Part shown: piece after piece, positions 1 through 7,234 of the stretch
Numbering within the stretch: the first letter of the stretch is position 1
How the letters are laid out: every line of letters begins with the position of its first letter
Origin: Prochlorococcus sp. AG-347-K10
GTDB taxonomy: Bacteria; Cyanobacteriota; Cyanobacteriia; PCC-6307; Cyanobiaceae
DNA: 47,620 nucleotides
Direction of reading: 5' to 3'
Assembly (NCBI GenBank): GCA_003278955.1
Contig: QCCB01000011.1
Location: 1 to 47,620, forward strand
Position numbers and translations under genes: made by a program
Notes under the pieces: model-generated
The model's input: the letters and a program-made list of their open reading frames with translations, nothing else
Told to the model about the DNA's origin: nothing
The model's database searches: none

Positions 1-51
1 CCCAGACCCTACAGTTCCAAAACCTACAATCCCAATTTTGCATTTTCTCAT
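1..51 (-). CDS. hom: Homoserine dehydrogenase, N-terminal fragment (cut by window edge)
   Basis: Only the first 17 codons are in the window, read on the minus strand from an ATG at 51. They begin MRKCKIGIVGFGTVGSG. This is the beta-strand plus glycine-rich turn (GFGTVGSG) of an NAD(P)-binding Rossmann fold, in the form typical of homoserine dehydrogenase, which reduces aspartate semialdehyde to homoserine for threonine and methionine synthesis. The gene continues off the left edge. It lies 44 bases downstream of sufE on the same strand, so co-transcription is possible. Identity rests on a short motif, and another NAD-dependent dehydrogenase cannot be excluded. Confidence 0.6.
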   Translation of the reverse strand, partial: MRKCKIGIVGFGTVGSG

Positions 52-95
52 TTTTTATTTCTTTTAACTTTTAGTTTAATTTTATATTATTAGGC

Positions 96-515
96 CTACA
101 AAAATTCATTTGCTTGAGACTGCATTTTCAATAAAATGTTTAAAAAACCATTTGAACGTGAAGGGGTTAAGCTTGCTTTTAAACCAGTATCTTCTATAAA
201 TTTCTTATCTATTTCAACAACTTGATTTGGTGTTAACTCATTTAATCCACTTATTAAAAAGGCCAACAAACCCTTTGTTATGAGAGCATCAGAATATCCT
301 TCCCAAAATAATTTACCAGCTTTAATAGTTGCCTTAACAAAAACTTCTGAAACGCATCCTTTAACTTTATTCTCTTCAACAAGGATTTCACTATCTGGTT
401 CTTTCAATTTTTTGCCTAACCACAAAATGTATTCATATTTTCTTTTTGGATCTTCAGATTTCTTTAACTTTTCTACTAATCTTGATAAATTATTGTACTT
501 TTCCTGATTTTCCAT
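96..515 (-). CDS. sufE: SufE-like sulfur acceptor protein
   Basis: This 139-residue protein matches the SufE family in length and pattern. The N-terminal helix region leads into 'YEYILWLGKKL', then the 'VKGCVSEVFV' loop with Cys54, the expected persulfide-carrying cysteine. A 'KGLLAFLISGLNELTPNQV' segment follows, and the C-terminus 'SLTPSRSNGFLNILLKMQ' is typical of the family. SufE accepts sulfur from the cysteine desulfurase SufS and passes it on for Fe-S cluster assembly, which matters in a cell rich in photosystem I and ferredoxin clusters. The gene starts with ATG 39 bases downstream of the 5-formyl-THF cyclo-ligase stop and lies upstream of hom. The suf operon itself is not in this window. 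Confidence 0.9.
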   Translation of the reverse strand: MENQEKYNNLSRLVEKLKKSEDPKRKYEYILWLGKKLKEPDSEILVEENKVKGCVSEVFVKATIKAGKLFWEGYSDALITKGLLAFLISGLNELTPNQVVEIDKKFIEDTGLKASLTPSRSNGFLNILLKMQSQANEFL

Positions 516-554
516 TTTTAAAAACTATAAATTAATCTCTTTATCAGTCTTCTA

Positions 555-1112
555 TTATACAAATATTTCTTTTTCTGTGATAAACCCTGATAAAGGGATA
601 TCCCACTCAGCTCTGGTTAATGGAATCGTACTTACACAATTGGAAGTTAACACTCCAATGCATGGAACATTTCTCCAATTATTATCTGTCCTTAATTTAT
701 CAAAATAACCTCCTCCATAACCTAATCTTGTTAAATTCTTATCTACAGAAAGACATGGTACAAACATCATACTTATCTGCAAATAACTTAATGGTGAAGA
801 GTTATTTGGACTTAGTATCCCCTCATAATCTTTTGTGAGAGGTTCATCATCCCATGGATAAAATAGCAATTGATTTTTATCTCTACATCTGGGCAAAGCT
901 AAAGAAAATTTTTCCTTAAGACTTCTAATATCTACTTCATTTCTTAGAGGCCAATATATTGCTATGTAACCAATTTTTTTATATTCCTTAATAAATGAAT
1001 CAATATATAATTTTACATTCTTTTCTACATTTTCACTTTGTTTTAGAGAAATCTCATCTCTAAGTTTTCTAAAGTTATGCCTCTCCAATTTCTTTTTTTC
1101 AGAAATAATCAT
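555..1112 (-). CDS. 5-formyltetrahydrofolate cyclo-ligase
   Basis: The protein has 185 residues, the usual size for this family. The enzyme uses ATP to convert 5-formyl-THF to 5,10-methenyl-THF and returns a storage folate to the one-carbon pool. The N-terminus 'KKLERHNFRKLRDEIS' has the basic start seen in the family. The segment 'GYIAIYWPLRNEVDIRSL' corresponds to the substrate region. The strongest signature is 'LTRLGYGGGYFDKL' at about residues 128-140, the glycine-rich ATP-binding loop. The ATG start lies 9 bases downstream of the ruvC stop, so the chlI-ruvC-cyclo-ligase-sufE series probably shares a transcript. FolD, which interconverts related folates, is in this window at 16553. Confidence 0.9.
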   Translation of the reverse strand: MIISEKKKLERHNFRKLRDEISLKQSENVEKNVKLYIDSFIKEYKKIGYIAIYWPLRNEVDIRSLKEKFSLALPRCRDKNQLLFYPWDDEPLTKDYEGILSPNNSSPLSYLQISMMFVPCLSVDKNLTRLGYGGGYFDKLRTDNNWRNVPCIGVLTSNCVSTIPLTRAEWDIPLSGFITEKEIFV

Positions 1113-1121
1113 ATTGAATCT

Positions 1122-1595
1122 TCAGTTAATGCCCTCCTCATTTAGTTTTGTGAGTGCTATAGCCAATGCATCCGCTGAATCATCAGGTTTTGGAGGTTTG
1201 TCAAGATCTAAGCTATACATAACAGCATCAAGAATATCTTTCTTAGATGCCTTACCAGAACCAGCGATTGTTAATTTTATCTGAGCAGGTGCATATTCAC
1301 TAACTTGAATTTTTTTGGAGGCCAATACCATCATAATCACGCCTCTAGCCTGCACCACACTAATGGTAGTGCTTGACCTGTAAAAGAAAAATTTTTCAAC
1401 AGCTGCTGCAGTTGGGTTCCAATGATTCATTAATTCATTAAGATCTTGGAATATCTCATAAAGTCTATCTTCTTCTTTTTTGTCTTTACCTGTCTCAATA
1501 ACGCCGCAATCTAATAATATCTTTCTTTCATTTTTTACTTCAATTATTCCATAACCAACTCGAGCCAATCCAGGATCAATTCCAATTATTCTCAC
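1122..1595 (-). CDS. ruvC: Holliday junction resolvase RuvC
   Basis: This 157-residue protein has the standard RuvC architecture. '[16 protein letters not shown]' carries the first catalytic acid (Asp7), '[15 protein letters not shown]' the second (Glu67), and '[12 protein letters not shown]' the C-terminal Asp pair (139 and 142). RuvC is the dimeric, RNase H-fold endonuclease that cuts Holliday junctions with RuvAB during recombination. The start is read as GTG at 1595, because the protein must begin just before the IIGIDPG strand. This GTG is only 5 bases downstream of the chlI stop codon, implying translational coupling to chlI. recR, another recombination gene, is far away at 46551. Confidence 0.95.
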   Translation of the reverse strand: MRIIGIDPGLARVGYGIIEVKNERKILLDCGVIETGKDKKEEDRLYEIFQDLNELMNHWNPTAAAVEKFFFYRSSTTISVVQARGVIMMVLASKKIQVSEYAPAQIKLTIAGSGKASKKDILDAVMYSLDLDKPPKPDDSADALAIALTKLNEEGIN

Positions 1596-1600
1596 TGTTA

Positions 1601-2689
1601 TTAAGCTTCAGCAGACAATTGAAATTTTGAAAGATTTTCTTTTTCATCTAAATCGAATACTTTACAAAAAGCTTGAATGACTCTTTCACCTGAATCAACT
1701 TGTTCTAGAGGATCTTTTCTTAGTCTATGTCTTAATGAACAAGAAATAACCCTTGCTATGTCATCTTCTTGAACTTCAGTTCTGCCCTCAAAGGCTGCAA
1801 TTGCCCTTGCAGACCTATTTGTAACAATATCTCCACGTAAACCATCAACATCTAGTTCTCCGCAGATTGCAGAAATATTCAATCTTAGGTCATCGTCCAT
1901 CTGTACAGAATTTAATATTTCTTGTGCTTTAATAACCTTTTGTTGAAGTTCATCCTGTTGTTTCTCAACACTCAATGAAAACTCATCAGGATTATCGTCA
2001 AACGAAGTCCTTTGATCTACTACTTGAACTCTTAATTCAGCATCTCTAACTGTCTTAACCTCAACGCTCATTCCAAACCTATCCAATAGTTGAGGCCTTA
2101 ATTCACCTTCTTCTGGATTGCCTGAACCAATAAGGACAAACCTCGCAGGATGTCGAACTGAAACTCCCTCCCTTTCAACTGTATTCCATCCGGAAGCAGC
2201 CGAATCTAAAAGTACATCGACTAAATGATCATCAAGTAAATTCACTTCATCAACATATAATAAACCTCTATTAGCTTTTGCTAATAACCCTGGTTCAAAT
2301 GCCTTAACTCCTTCACTCAAAGCCTTCTCTATGTCAATGGTTCCACAAAGTCTGTCTTCAGTAGCCCCTAAAGGCAAGTCAACCATAGGTACTTGTTTTT
2401 GAATACTCTCTAGATTTTCTCCTAAAGTAATTTTTTCCAAAACTTCTTTACTTTGTAAATCAGGATCGGCTAGAGAACTATTATATGGATCGTCTTTAAC
2501 AACATCTATTGCAGGCAACAAATCAGCTAATGCTCTAATTGTAGTAGATTTTCCAGTCCCTCTATCACCCATTATCATCACGCCTCCAATTCTTGGATCA
2601 ATAACATTTAATAAAAGAGCCAATTTCATTTCTTCTTGACCAATTACAGCTGTAAAGGGGAAAACTCTTCTTTTCTTTGTTGTAGGCAC
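1601..2689 (-). CDS. chlI: Magnesium chelatase subunit ChlI
   Basis: ChlI is the AAA+ ATPase subunit of the ChlD-ChlH-ChlI complex that inserts Mg2+ into protoporphyrin IX, the first committed step of chlorophyll synthesis. The 362 residues match the family. Walker A is GDRGTGKST at residues 41-49, the Walker B-type strand is '[11 protein letters not shown]', the arginine-containing sensor region is '[10 protein letters not shown]', and the C-terminus has the helical '[24 protein letters not shown]' segment. The start is read as GTG at 2689 ([12 protein letters not shown]). About 118 untranslated bases separate it from the upstream methyltransferase gene and probably contain its promoter. ruvC follows after 5 bases. 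chlD and chlH are not in the window. Confidence 0.97.
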   Translation of the reverse strand: MPTTKKRRVFPFTAVIGQEEMKLALLLNVIDPRIGGVMIMGDRGTGKSTTIRALADLLPAIDVVKDDPYNSSLADPDLQSKEVLEKITLGENLESIQKQVPMVDLPLGATEDRLCGTIDIEKALSEGVKAFEPGLLAKANRGLLYVDEVNLLDDHLVDVLLDSAASGWNTVEREGVSVRHPARFVLIGSGNPEEGELRPQLLDRFGMSVEVKTVRDAELRVQVVDQRTSFDDNPDEFSLSVEKQQDELQQKVIKAQEILNSVQMDDDLRLNISAICGELDVDGLRGDIVTNRSARAIAAFEGRTEVQEDDIARVISCSLRHRLRKDPLEQVDSGERVIQAFCKVFDLDEKENLSKFQLSAEA

Positions 2690-2807
2690 AGTTTTAGTTT
2701 TCTTAAATATTCAAATAATCAATAGATGATACTTCAGAAAATGCTTTTAGTAAATATCACCTTTCAAATTAAAACAAGAAGTGAATAATAATTAATCAAA
2801 TTTATAG

Positions 2808-3560
2808 TTACTTATTTTTTTTTGAATTGTTCAAAGACCAGTTTATTTGATGGACAATACCTCTTAAAACATTTACTTCGTGCATTGATGTATTTGCTCT
2901 CAAAATAAAATTCTTAAATTTACTGATTTTTGCCTTAGAAGTATGTTTCAAAAGATATCCAACCTTAAAAAGTAATTCCTCTATCTCCAAAAACGAATCA
3001 TGAATTTGTTTTGATGATGCAAGATTAAAAACTTTTAGTTCTTGATCAAAGTTTCTATTTGAAGACTTATTTAATTCATACAAAACTATTGAAACAGCGT
3101 GAGAAAGATTTAATGAAGGATTATTCTGAGAAGTTGGGATATTAAAAGTTTTGTTTGCTAGAAGCAATTCACTGTTAGTTAAACCTCTATCTTCTCTTCC
3201 AAATATAATTGCTAAATTATTTATTTTTTTAAAGGATAAAGTCCAATCAAATATATCCTCAGAAGATACAAAAAATGAATCTTTTTTTACATCAATCCTT
3301 CCACAAGATGCTAGAACTAAATCACAATCAAATATTGCTTTTTGAAGATCATCAAAAATCTTACAATGTTCAAGAAATTTTTGACCTTTAAGGGCCATTT
3401 TTTTTGCTTCTAGAGAAAATATATCGCATTTCGGAGAAACAATTCTTAATTCATCAACTTCAAAATTACTGCATAATCTAGCAACACTCCCTACATTTAA
3501 AGGGCCATTTGGTTCAACTAATATTATCTTTAAATTAGAAAAATTTTTCCCCAAAATCAT
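2808..3560 (-). CDS. SpoU/TrmH-family RNA methyltransferase (TrmJ-like)
   Basis: The 250-residue protein has the SPOUT (alpha/beta-knot) methyltransferase motifs. The N-terminal 'IILVEPNGPLNVGSVARLCSNFEVDELRIVSP' is the asparagine/arginine motif 1. 'LAIIFGREDRGLTNSEL' is motif 2. 'FNIPTSQNNPSLNLSHAVSIVLYEL' is motif 3, forming the SAM-binding knot. The N-terminal catalytic domain followed by a helical tail resembles TrmJ, which 2'-O-methylates position 32 of tRNAs, but the exact target cannot be read from sequence. Its ATG overlaps the cytM stop by four bases (ATGA), indicating translational coupling to cytM, although the two functions are unrelated. Confidence 0.85.
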   Translation of the reverse strand: MILGKNFSNLKIILVEPNGPLNVGSVARLCSNFEVDELRIVSPKCDIFSLEAKKMALKGQKFLEHCKIFDDLQKAIFDCDLVLASCGRIDVKKDSFFVSSEDIFDWTLSFKKINNLAIIFGREDRGLTNSELLLANKTFNIPTSQNNPSLNLSHAVSIVLYELNKSSNRNFDQELKVFNLASSKQIHDSFLEIEELLFKVGYLLKHTSKAKISKFKNFILRANTSMHEVNVLRGIVHQINWSLNNSKKNK

Positions 3561-3943
3561 TCAAGGCTATGAAGATATTTCAATAAATTGGACATATTTG
3601 CAGGATCAATTTCAAAACTTGGCATAGGAGGAGTTAGGCCACCAGTAACTTGTTTTATTATCTCTTTATCATTCAAACGTTGAGTTATTGAATGTAAGTC
3701 TGGCCCCACTAATCCTCTTGCTGTAATTCCATGACATCCAACACAATTTATCTTAAAAAGAGCATCTCCTTCCTCAGCAGAGCCATTAAGCTCAAGAGTT
3801 TCAATAATATATTTGTTATTTTCTTGATGTGTTCCGAAAAATATTGAAAAACAAATCAATATAACTCCAAATATAATAAAAACAATTTTTAAGAATTCTC
3901 TTTTAAAGTCTCTTTCTGCTGCAGTTGATGAAGATGTTGACAC
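3557..3943 (-). CDS. cytM: Cytochrome cM (membrane-anchored c-type cytochrome)
   Basis: The 128-residue protein has one N-terminal hydrophobic segment (about residues 17-36), likely an uncleaved signal anchor. A single class I cytochrome c domain follows, with heme-binding CVGCH at 67-71, 'GLVGPDLHSI' after it and Met107 in 'TPPMPSF' as the probable sixth ligand. Size and layout match cyanobacterial CytM, a low-abundance membrane cytochrome whose role is debated (regulation of respiration versus photosynthesis under stress). The domain would face the lumen or periplasm. The gene is divergent from petG (54 bases between starts) and overlaps the downstream methyltransferase gene by four bases. 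Cytochrome c6 (PetJ) is less likely because it is a soluble, cleaved protein. Confidence 0.85.
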   Translation of the reverse strand: MSTSSSTAAERDFKREFLKIVFIIFGVILICFSIFFGTHQENNKYIIETLELNGSAEEGDALFKINCVGCHGITARGLVGPDLHSITQRLNDKEIIKQVTGGLTPPMPSFEIDPANMSNLLKYLHSLE

Positions 3944-3997
3944 AAAAAATAGTCTCTATGTAACAATTGTGAATAATAAATTCAAAAAAGGCAAAAA

Positions 3998-4117
3998 ATG
4001 ATCGAGCCTCTTTTATGTGGAATTGTTTTAGGTTTAGTTCCAATAACTCTTCTTGGACTATTTGTAAGTGCATGGAATCAATACAGAAGAGGTTCAGGGA
4101 TGCTGGACATTGATTAA
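3998..4117 (+). CDS. petG: Cytochrome b6f complex subunit PetG (subunit V)
   Basis: This is a 39-codon gene. The protein begins [20 protein letters not shown] and continues through [14 protein letters not shown] to a C-terminal MLDID. It is a single transmembrane helix (about residues 5-25) followed by a short basic stromal tail, the characteristic form of PetG, which is needed for assembly and stability of the b6f complex. The ATG at 3998 is preceded by an A-rich stretch with 'AAAAGGC'. The last 24 bases overlap the 3' end of convergent rsmD. The gene is divergent from cytM, so a cytochrome and a b6f subunit share a 54-base promoter region. Confidence 0.95.
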   Translation: MIEPLLCGIVLGLVPITLLGLFVSAWNQYRRGSGMLDID

Positions 4118-4693
4118 AAATGTTAATCTTGACTGCCCATAATTTCTTACATCTACAGTTTCCCACAAAGTACTTTTTTTAATTGATGTGTTTGGAGAAT
4201 GTTCACAAATAACTGTTGAATCTTTTTTTAAAAAATTACAATTGAATAATTGATTTAAAACTAATTCATGGAAATCCACCTCGTAGGGAGGATCTAGATA
4301 AACAAAATCAAATTTTAATTTGTTTAAATCCATATTTCTAGATGATAAGTTTCTGTCATAATTTGGTTTTGTCCATTTCAAAACATCTTTACAAATAACT
4401 TCGATATCATTTCTCCTATTCTCTATGTTCTCCAACGAAAGTAAATTTTCTAAGCAAATTTTTGAGTTGATTTTGTTTTTTTCAATTGCAAGTATTTTGT
4501 TTGCCCCGTGATTATAGGCTTCACAAGATATGGCCCCTGTACCACTAAATAAATCTAACCAGTTACTATTTTTAACTCTATTGTTCAATATATTAAATAT
4601 GGCCTCTCTCACTCTCAAAGTTGTAGGTCTGGTGTGAGAATTATTTGGACTTTGGAGTTTTTTACCACCTATTAATTTTAAGTTAGTCTTCAT
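4094..4693 (-). CDS. rsmD: 16S rRNA (guanine966-N2)-methyltransferase RsmD
   Basis: The 199-residue class I SAM-dependent methyltransferase begins with the RsmD-typical '[28 protein letters not shown]'. The SAM-binding glycine loop '[20 protein letters not shown]' follows, and the catalytic N6/N2-type motif DPPY sits in '[12 protein letters not shown]'. RsmD methylates G966 of 16S rRNA in assembled 30S subunits. The ATG start lies 13 bases after the hisH stop, in a trxA-hisH-rsmD series. The final codons overlap the 3' end of the opposite-strand gene petG by 24 bases, leaving no room for a separate terminator between the convergent genes. Confidence 0.93.
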   Translation of the reverse strand: MKTNLKLIGGKKLQSPNNSHTRPTTLRVREAIFNILNNRVKNSNWLDLFSGTGAISCEAYNHGANKILAIEKNKINSKICLENLLSLENIENRRNDIEVICKDVLKWTKPNYDRNLSSRNMDLNKLKFDFVYLDPPYEVDFHELVLNQLFNCNFLKKDSTVICEHSPNTSIKKSTLWETVDVRNYGQSRLTFLINVQHP

Positions 4694-4706
4694 CCTTAAG
4701 CATCTT

Positions 4707-5324
4707 TTATTGAATATTACTCAGCCATCTTCTCAAAAGTTTTTCGCCGGTTTTTCCAGATTTTTCGGGATGAAATTGACAGGCCAATAAATTATCATTC
4801 TCAATCATTGCAGTTAATTTTTCAGAGCCATAATCAACCTGAGCTGCAATAATATTTAAGTCATCTGGGATTGCATGATAGGAATGTACAAAATAGACCC
4901 AATTATTTAATTCTCTAAGCTCTAATAATGAATTTGGTTTTGTAGGTAAAAGTTGGCACCAACCCATGTGTGGGATTCTTTGGTTAATAATATTAGGTAT
5001 TTTTTGTATTTTTCCTTTTAAAATCCCCAGTCCTTGAACTTTTCCTTCATCACTAGATTCAAAAAGGAGTTGGAGACCTAAACATATCCCCAAAAATGAC
5101 TTTCCACTTTTAATCCAATTTTTCAAATCAGTTATTAAATCAGTATTTATAAGATTATTCATCGCCGGATCAAATGCTCCAACCCCAGGAAGTATTATCG
5201 CCTTACAAAGATTGGAATCATTAAAGTTTTTAATTAATATAATTTCTTCACCAAGACTTTCTAGAGATTTTGTTACGGAATGAATATTGCCCATTCCATA
5301 GTCTATTAGTCCAATTTTATGCAA
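4707..5324 (-). CDS. hisH: Imidazole glycerol phosphate synthase, glutaminase subunit HisH
   Basis: HisH is the class I glutamine amidotransferase that supplies ammonia to HisF to make IGP and AICAR in histidine synthesis. The 205 residues begin 'IGLIDYGMGNIHSV' and show the oxyanion strand 'ILPGVGAFDPAM'. The nucleophile elbow is GICLGLQLL with Cys81, and the His-Glu pair sits in 'CQFHPEKSG' (His185, Glu187). 'VYFVHSYH' is also characteristic of the family. The gene lies 11 bases downstream of trxA and 13 bases upstream of rsmD, so a small operon is likely. No other his genes are in the window, as expected for dispersed cyanobacterial his genes. Confidence 0.96.
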   Translation of the reverse strand: MHKIGLIDYGMGNIHSVTKSLESLGEEIILIKNFNDSNLCKAIILPGVGAFDPAMNNLINTDLITDLKNWIKSGKSFLGICLGLQLLFESSDEGKVQGLGILKGKIQKIPNIINQRIPHMGWCQLLPTKPNSLLELRELNNWVYFVHSYHAIPDDLNIIAAQVDYGSEKLTAMIENDNLLACQFHPEKSGKTGEKLLRRWLSNIQ

Positions 5325-5335
5325 AGCTTTTAAAT

Positions 5336-5659
5336 TTATAAATGCTTAGTTAAAGTGCTCGAAAGAGTTGCTTTTGGCACAGCCCCCACAACTGTATCAA
5401 CCTTTTGACCTCCTTTAAAGATCATTAATGTAGGAATACTTCTAATTCCGTATTGGCTGGCTACATTTGGATTCTCATCTGTGTTTAATTTAAAAACTTT
5501 AATTTTCCCTTCAAAGTCTTTTGAGATTTCTTCTACAACTGGAGCGACCATCCTACATGGACCACACCATGGTGCCCAAAAATCAACCAATACTGGTAGA
5601 TCACTTTGCAGTACATCCTTGTCAAATGAAGAATCAGTTACGGCTGGAGCTGATGACAT
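5336..5659 (-). CDS. trxA: Thioredoxin (TrxA, m-type)
   Basis: A 107-residue thioredoxin with the active site WCGPC at 31-35, the buried Asp in 'VLVDFWAPW', the cis-Pro in '[10 protein letters not shown]' and the '[11 protein letters not shown]'-like C-terminal region. In cyanobacteria this m-type thioredoxin is reduced by ferredoxin-thioredoxin or NADPH-thioredoxin reductase and sets the redox state of Calvin-cycle and OPP enzymes. The OPP activator OpcA and Zwf are encoded in this window. The start at 5659 has an AAGGA ribosome-binding site about 11 bases upstream. The promoter must lie in 5660-5750, downstream of the Yfr1 terminator, so trxA probably has its own transcript. Confidence 0.97.
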   Translation of the reverse strand: MSSAPAVTDSSFDKDVLQSDLPVLVDFWAPWCGPCRMVAPVVEEISKDFEGKIKVFKLNTDENPNVASQYGIRSIPTLMIFKGGQKVDTVVGAVPKATLSSTLTKHL

Positions 5660-5750
5660 AATTTAAGTATTCCTTTTTGAAAATTTAGCAGGCAATTCTT
5701 TTAAGTGATGATTTCATTACAGATAAAACAATATAAGTAACAAAATATCT

Positions 5751-5773
5751 AAAAAAAGCCCGATTAATCGGGC
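5751..5773 (-). terminator. Intrinsic terminator ending Yfr1
   Basis: A perfect 16-base palindrome GCCCGATTAATCGGGC (5758-5773) is followed on the minus strand by seven T residues (5757-5751). This is a textbook rho-independent terminator. It ends Yfr1 and would also stop read-through from the guaB3-type gene before trxA. It is the clearest intrinsic terminator I found in the window. Confidence 0.93.
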
Positions 5774-5806
5774 GATTTAGTGTGTGAGGAGTATGGGGTT
5801 TCCCCC
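5751..5806 (-). ncRNA. yfr1: Yfr1 small regulatory RNA
   Basis: On the minus strand a 5' stem-loop, GGGG-AAA-CCCC at 5806-5795, is followed by an unpaired CA-rich linker. The linker contains the hallmark 11-base motif ACTCCTCACAC at 5792-5782. The 3' terminator stem 5773-5758 with its T-run closes the gene. Two hairpins flanking an ultraconserved single-stranded ACUCCUCACAC is the definition of Yfr1, a roughly 55-65 nt cyanobacterial sRNA first described in Prochlorococcus between guaB and trxA, exactly the arrangement here. Yfr1 pairs through this motif near the ribosome-binding sites of outer-membrane porin-type mRNAs to inhibit translation. The 5' end is inferred from the hairpin, not mapped. 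Confidence 0.93.
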
Positions 5807-5811
5807 ATCAT

Positions 5812-5844
5812 TTAATAATAACTCCTAATTAGAAAATTTTTCAA
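5812..5844 (-). promoter_or_regulatory. Candidate sigma-70 promoter of Yfr1
   Basis: Reading the minus strand upstream of the inferred Yfr1 5' end there is TTGAAA at 5844-5839, a 17-base spacer, and TTATTA at 5821-5816. A shifted alternative -10, TATTAA, is at 5817-5812. The spacing to the 5' GGGG (5806) is slightly long for the first choice. In DNA this AT-rich such matches arise easily by chance. The main support is position: an abundant small RNA needs a promoter between the guaB3 stop (5892) and 5806. Confidence 0.4.
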
Positions 5845-5891
5845 TTTAATACTTAATTCACCAAGGTTTTATAATTTTTTTTCTAAATGAA

Positions 5892-7055
5892 CTACTTACC
5901 CATCCCAAGCTGCTGAGCTTTTTGATAAACCTTACCCTCTGTAAGAAGCGATGGTGCGATAACTATTTCAACTTCTTGCATTTCTTTAATATTTTTTGCC
6001 CCAAGAGTACTCATTGAGGTTCTAATGGCTCCTAATAAGTTATGTGTACCATCATCAAGTAAGGCAGGGCCTTTAATTATTCTTTCTAAGGATCCTGTAG
6101 AACCTACTTCAATTCTTGTGCCCCTTGGTAATACTGGACTTGGAGTAGCCATACCCCAGTGAAATCCTTTACCTGGAGCGTTTGAGGATTTAGCTATTGG
6201 GGATCCAATCATTACAGCATCTGCTCCGCATGCTAAACATTTGCAGATATCTCCACCCGTTACAATTCCTCCATCACCAATAATAGGAATATAACGACCA
6301 CTTTCTTTAAAGTAATCATTTCTAGCCTCACTACAATCAGCAATTGAAGTTGCTTGAGGAATTCCAATTCCCAATACTCCTCTTGATGTACATGCTGCTC
6401 CAGGTCCTATACCAACCATTAATCCTGCAACTCCAGCTTCCATGAGAAGTTTTGCAACTTCGTAAGTAACACAATTACCTGCTACAACTGGGATATTCAT
6501 AAATTGGCAGAGTTCTTTAATATTTAAGGTTTCATTACCTTCCATACCAAGATGTTCAGTTGAGACAACTGTTCCTTGAAGGAAGAACAAATCTAGGTTG
6601 GAATTATTAAGTGTTTCCTTAAACTTTATAGCTGCTTGAGGAGTGCCACTAAAAGCTGCGATGCCTCCTCTTTCTTTGACCTCATTTATTCTTTGTAAAA
6701 TCAATCTCTCCTTTACCGGTTCACTATATATCTTCTGCATTAATGGAACAAATTCATCCTTTCCTACTGATGCTATTTGATTCAATATTTCATCAGATTT
6801 TTCATATCGAGTTTGTATGCCCTCCATATTTATAACCCCTAAGGATCCTAACTTTGTAAGTTCAACAGCCGTATTGACATCTACAACACTATCCATAGCA
6901 CTAGCTATAATCGGAACCTCTCTATCGAAACCTCCTATTAACCAAGAAGGATCAGTCAAATCGTAATCTAGTGTTCTTTTGCCAGGGACTAAAGCTATTT
7001 CATCAATGCCATAAGCCCTTCTGACTTTTTTATTTAAACCAAGTTCAATATTCAC
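5892..7055 (-). CDS. guaB3: IMP dehydrogenase-family protein, GuaB3 type (no CBS domains)
   Basis: IMP dehydrogenase oxidises IMP to XMP with NAD+, the rate-limiting step to GMP. The product has the TIM-barrel landmarks: 'PIIASAMDSVVD', 'PVVAGNCVTYEVAKLLMEAGVAGLMVGIGPGAACTSRGVLGIGIPQ' with the catalytic-loop Cys222, and 'PIIGDGGIVTGGDICKCLACGADAVMIGSP'. At about 387 residues it is short because the paired CBS (Bateman) regulatory domains of classic GuaB are missing. This matches the GuaB3/IMPDH-related family of cyanobacteria and actinobacteria. I prefer the GTG start at 7055 (VNIELGLNKK), which has AAAGG 8 bases upstream. An in-frame upstream start at 7088 would add 11 unconserved-looking residues. 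The gene is followed by Yfr1. Confidence 0.88.
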   Translation of the reverse strand: MNIELGLNKKVRRAYGIDEIALVPGKRTLDYDLTDPSWLIGGFDREVPIIASAMDSVVDVNTAVELTKLGSLGVINMEGIQTRYEKSDEILNQIASVGKDEFVPLMQKIYSEPVKERLILQRINEVKERGGIAAFSGTPQAAIKFKETLNNSNLDLFFLQGTVVSTEHLGMEGNETLNIKELCQFMNIPVVAGNCVTYEVAKLLMEAGVAGLMVGIGPGAACTSRGVLGIGIPQATSIADCSEARNDYFKESGRYIPIIGDGGIVTGGDICKCLACGADAVMIGSPIAKSSNAPGKGFHWGMATPSPVLPRGTRIEVGSTGSLERIIKGPALLDDGTHNLLGAIRTSMSTLGAKNIKEMQEVEIVIAPSLLTEGKVYQKAQQLGMGK

Positions 7056-7234
7056 GGAATTTACCTTTTGTTCTGAATAAATTAACAACTAAAGGGGTAA
7101 TAAGCCAAGGTTTATGCAAAAACAACAGGTTTTATTTTGATTTGTGTGTAAATGTGAGTATTTCGGAATTAAATAAATCTTTTTTTTTATTCATTATGAC
7201 AATCAGCGATTATTATTAAAGAAACTATTTTTGT

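Noticed and set aside
3903..4166. 87-residue minus-strand frame across petG
   Set aside because: It covers the cytM start, the intergenic region and petG with a Cys/Phe-rich random-looking product. petG on the other strand is certain.
5795..5806. GGGG/CCCC hairpin as a separate terminator for guaB3
   Set aside because: It lacks a following T-run on the minus strand and is fully explained as the 5' stem of Yfr1.
7056..7088. Upstream extension of the IMP dehydrogenase
   Set aside because: The extra 11 residues (MLIYSEQKVNS) look like translated leader. AAAGG is ideally placed before the GTG at 7055.
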